DNA of 31,647 nt from Negativicutes bacterium (GTDB lineage Bacteria > Bacillota_C > Negativicutes > Sporomusales_B > JARLHX01), in contig JARLHY010000164.1 in the NCBI GenBank assembly GCA_031292015.1, positions 1-31,647 on the forward strand, written 5' to 3'. Below are positions 30,552 to 31,647 of this stretch, one piece after another (within the stretch, counting starts at the first letter, position 1; every line of letters starts with the position of its first letter). The translations under genes were made by a program, and so were the position numbers. Below the pieces are notes generated by a model that saw only the letters and a list, made by a program, of their open reading frames with translations, was not told the DNA's origin and made no database searches.

Positions 30552-31229
30552 TTAGGCCGGCCTTTCCGGCAATATTGCCGCCTTTTGCGAAGAAGGGACA
30601 ACCTGGCGGCCTTTGTCGATAAACAGGATCTGATCCCCCATTGCCCGGGCTTCCTCCGGATCATGGGTGACAAGGATAAAGGGTATGCCCCACAGCGCCT
30701 GCATCTTTTTCAGTTCGGCCTGCAGTTCCAGCCGGGTCGTAATGTCCAGCGAAGACAGGGGCTCATCCAGCAGCAGAATTTTCGGCTCGGCCATCAGCGC
30801 CCGCGCCAGCGCTACCCGCTGTTTCTCGCCGCCGGACAGGTCGCCGCTGTACCGTTTTTCCAACTGTTCGATCTTCAGCAGCCCCATCAGGCGCCGGTAC
30901 ATATCCTCGGCGCGGGGGCTCCGCTGCGGCACGCCATACCAGATATTCTTCCCGACATTCATATGGGGAAACAGGGCGTAATCCTGAAACATGTAGCCGA
31001 TGCTGCGAGCCCGGGGCGGCACATGAACACCGGCCTTGCCGTCATAGAACACCTGCCCGTCGCAGGCGATCCTGCCCGCGTCTGGTTTGAGCAGACCGGC
31101 AATGCAGCGCAGGGTGGTGGTTTTGCCGCAGCCGGACGGTCCGAACAGCACGAGAATGTTGCGGTCGACGGCAAATTCCAGCTGCAGCGTAAAGTCAGCC
31201 AGTTGTTTTGTCACAGCGACGTTCAGCAT
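30552..31229 (-). CDS. modC: Molybdate/tungstate ABC transporter ATP-binding protein
   Basis: The 225-residue ATPase has Walker A 'GPSGCGKTT', the Q-loop 'YMFQDYALFPHMNV', signature 'LSGGEKQRVALARAL', Walker B 'ILLLDEPLSSLD' and the switch histidine in 'LVTHDPEEA'. It is shorter than E. coli ModC and lacks the C-terminal TOBE domain; that function is supplied by the separate mop gene next to it. The start is ATG at 31229, overlapping the modB stop (TGATG), with GGGGGGA upstream; longer frames run through the modB coding sequence and are not real. Specificity for molybdate rests on the mop neighbour and the ModB-like permease. Confidence 0.9.
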   Translation of the reverse strand: MLNVAVTKQLADFTLQLEFAVDRNILVLFGPSGCGKTTTLRCIAGLLKPDAGRIACDGQVFYDGKAGVHVPPRARSIGYMFQDYALFPHMNVGKNIWYGVPQRSPRAEDMYRRLMGLLKIEQLEKRYSGDLSGGEKQRVALARALMAEPKILLLDEPLSSLDITTRLELQAELKKMQALWGIPFILVTHDPEEARAMGDQILFIDKGRQVVPSSQKAAILPERPA

Positions 31230-31647
31230 CAGAACAGTCCCCCCGCCGGCGATGCGCCTGTCTTTCTGCGGCCCCAGCTGTTGAGCCAGAAAATCATCGA
31301 GAAGGTGATAAGGCTGATAATTATCACATACAGCCCGGCGGTGGATAGGTCGTTGGCCTCGGCGGCGAAATAGATCGCCAGCGGAATGGTCTGGGTCTTG
31401 CCAGGGATGTTGCCGGCCACCATGATCGTCGCCCCGAACTCGCCCAGGGCCCGCGCCCAGCACAACACCGCACCCGCCCCCAGGGACGGGGCGACCATGG
31501 GCACCGTGACTCGCCGGAACACGGTCATCCGTTTCGCGCCCAATGTGGCCGCCGCTTCCTCAAAGCCCTGGTCTGCGGATCGCAGCGCCCCCTCCACGGT
31601 AATGATCAGGAAGGGCATGGCCACGAAGGTCTCGGCCATCACCACGG
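31229..31647 (-). CDS. modB: Molybdate/tungstate ABC transporter permease, N-terminus beyond window edge
   Basis: About 139 C-terminal residues are visible; the gene continues past the right edge. They include the EAA loop 'EEAAATLGAKRMTVFRRVTVPMVAPSLGAG' (the ATPase contact, quoted as two runs), 'ARALGEFGATIMVAGNIPGKTQTIPLAIY' and two membrane helices. The GEFGA segment is characteristic of ModB/WtpB and CysT-type permeases. It forms the membrane pore with ModC, encoded in overlap downstream. A binding protein gene (modA) would lie outside the window. Confidence 0.9.
   Translation of the reverse strand, partial: VVMAETFVAMPFLIITVEGALRSADQGFEEAAATLGAKRMTVFRRVTVPMVAPSLGAGAVLCWARALGEFGATIMVAGNIPGKTQTIPLAIYFAAEANDLSTAGLYVIIISLITFSMIFWLNSWGRRKTGASPAGGLF

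Noticed and set aside
31230..31463. N-terminal extension of modC in its long reading frame.
   Set aside because: The extension overlaps modB coding sequence and has no ATPase homology; an ATG with ribosome site overlapping the modB stop gives the normal ModC start.

Overview
The window reads as a G+C-rich chromosome segment of an anaerobic Firmicute, possibly a Sporomusaceae-like Negativicute (inference). Signs of this are strong AGGAGG-type ribosome binding sites, a SAM-I riboswitch, a YezD-family protein, ferredoxin-rich metabolism, ADP-forming acyl-CoA synthetase subunits and a LarE of the three-cysteine type. There is no tRNA, rRNA, CRISPR array, transposase or phage gene. Almost every gene is on the minus strand; the one clear exception is a 2-hydroxyacid dehydrogenase at 24824-25810.

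Left part (1-4259, minus). An IclR regulator is followed by a ferredoxin with a BFD-type [2Fe-2S] domain, a divergent protein that I argue has the lactate racemase (LarA) fold, a divergent quinolinate-phosphoribosyltransferase-like protein, and a gene cut by the window edge. Next come a GntR/FCD regulator (4515-5201) and a chemoreceptor (5399-7417).

Centre (7591-19492, minus). Ten closely spaced genes form one probable operon. In transcription order they are: two sodium:solute symporters, a D-type 2-hydroxyacid dehydrogenase, an Ldh2-type 2-hydroxyacid dehydrogenase, the alpha and beta subunits of an ADP-forming acyl-CoA synthetase, and a four-gene 2-oxoacid oxidoreductase. That last set (gamma-delta fusion, alpha, FAD/NAD subunit, beta) has the gene order of phenylglyoxylate:NAD+ oxidoreductase (PadEFGHI). 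The simplest reading is import of a 2-hydroxyacid, oxidation of both stereoisomers to the 2-oxoacid, oxidative decarboxylation to an acyl-CoA, and ATP synthesis from the thioester. The substrate is unknown; an aryl or branched 2-hydroxyacid such as mandelate or phenyllactate is one option.

20086-24214 (minus) holds a third symporter and a three-gene unit: an ATC-hydrolase-family protein, a fumarate-reductase-like flavoprotein and a stand-alone [2Fe-2S] protein. The key new observation is a 26-bp operator-like motif found in front of five transcription units (IclR gene, LarA-like cluster, central operon, third symporter, flavoprotein unit), with a weaker sixth copy before the chemoreceptor. 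It ties these genes into one regulon, probably run by the IclR protein.

Right part (24400-31647) is mostly housekeeping sulfur and molybdate metabolism: cysK, larE, a tandem-duplicated YezD-like protein, a SAM-riboswitch-controlled trans-sulfuration enzyme, and mop-modC-modB (modB is cut by the window edge).
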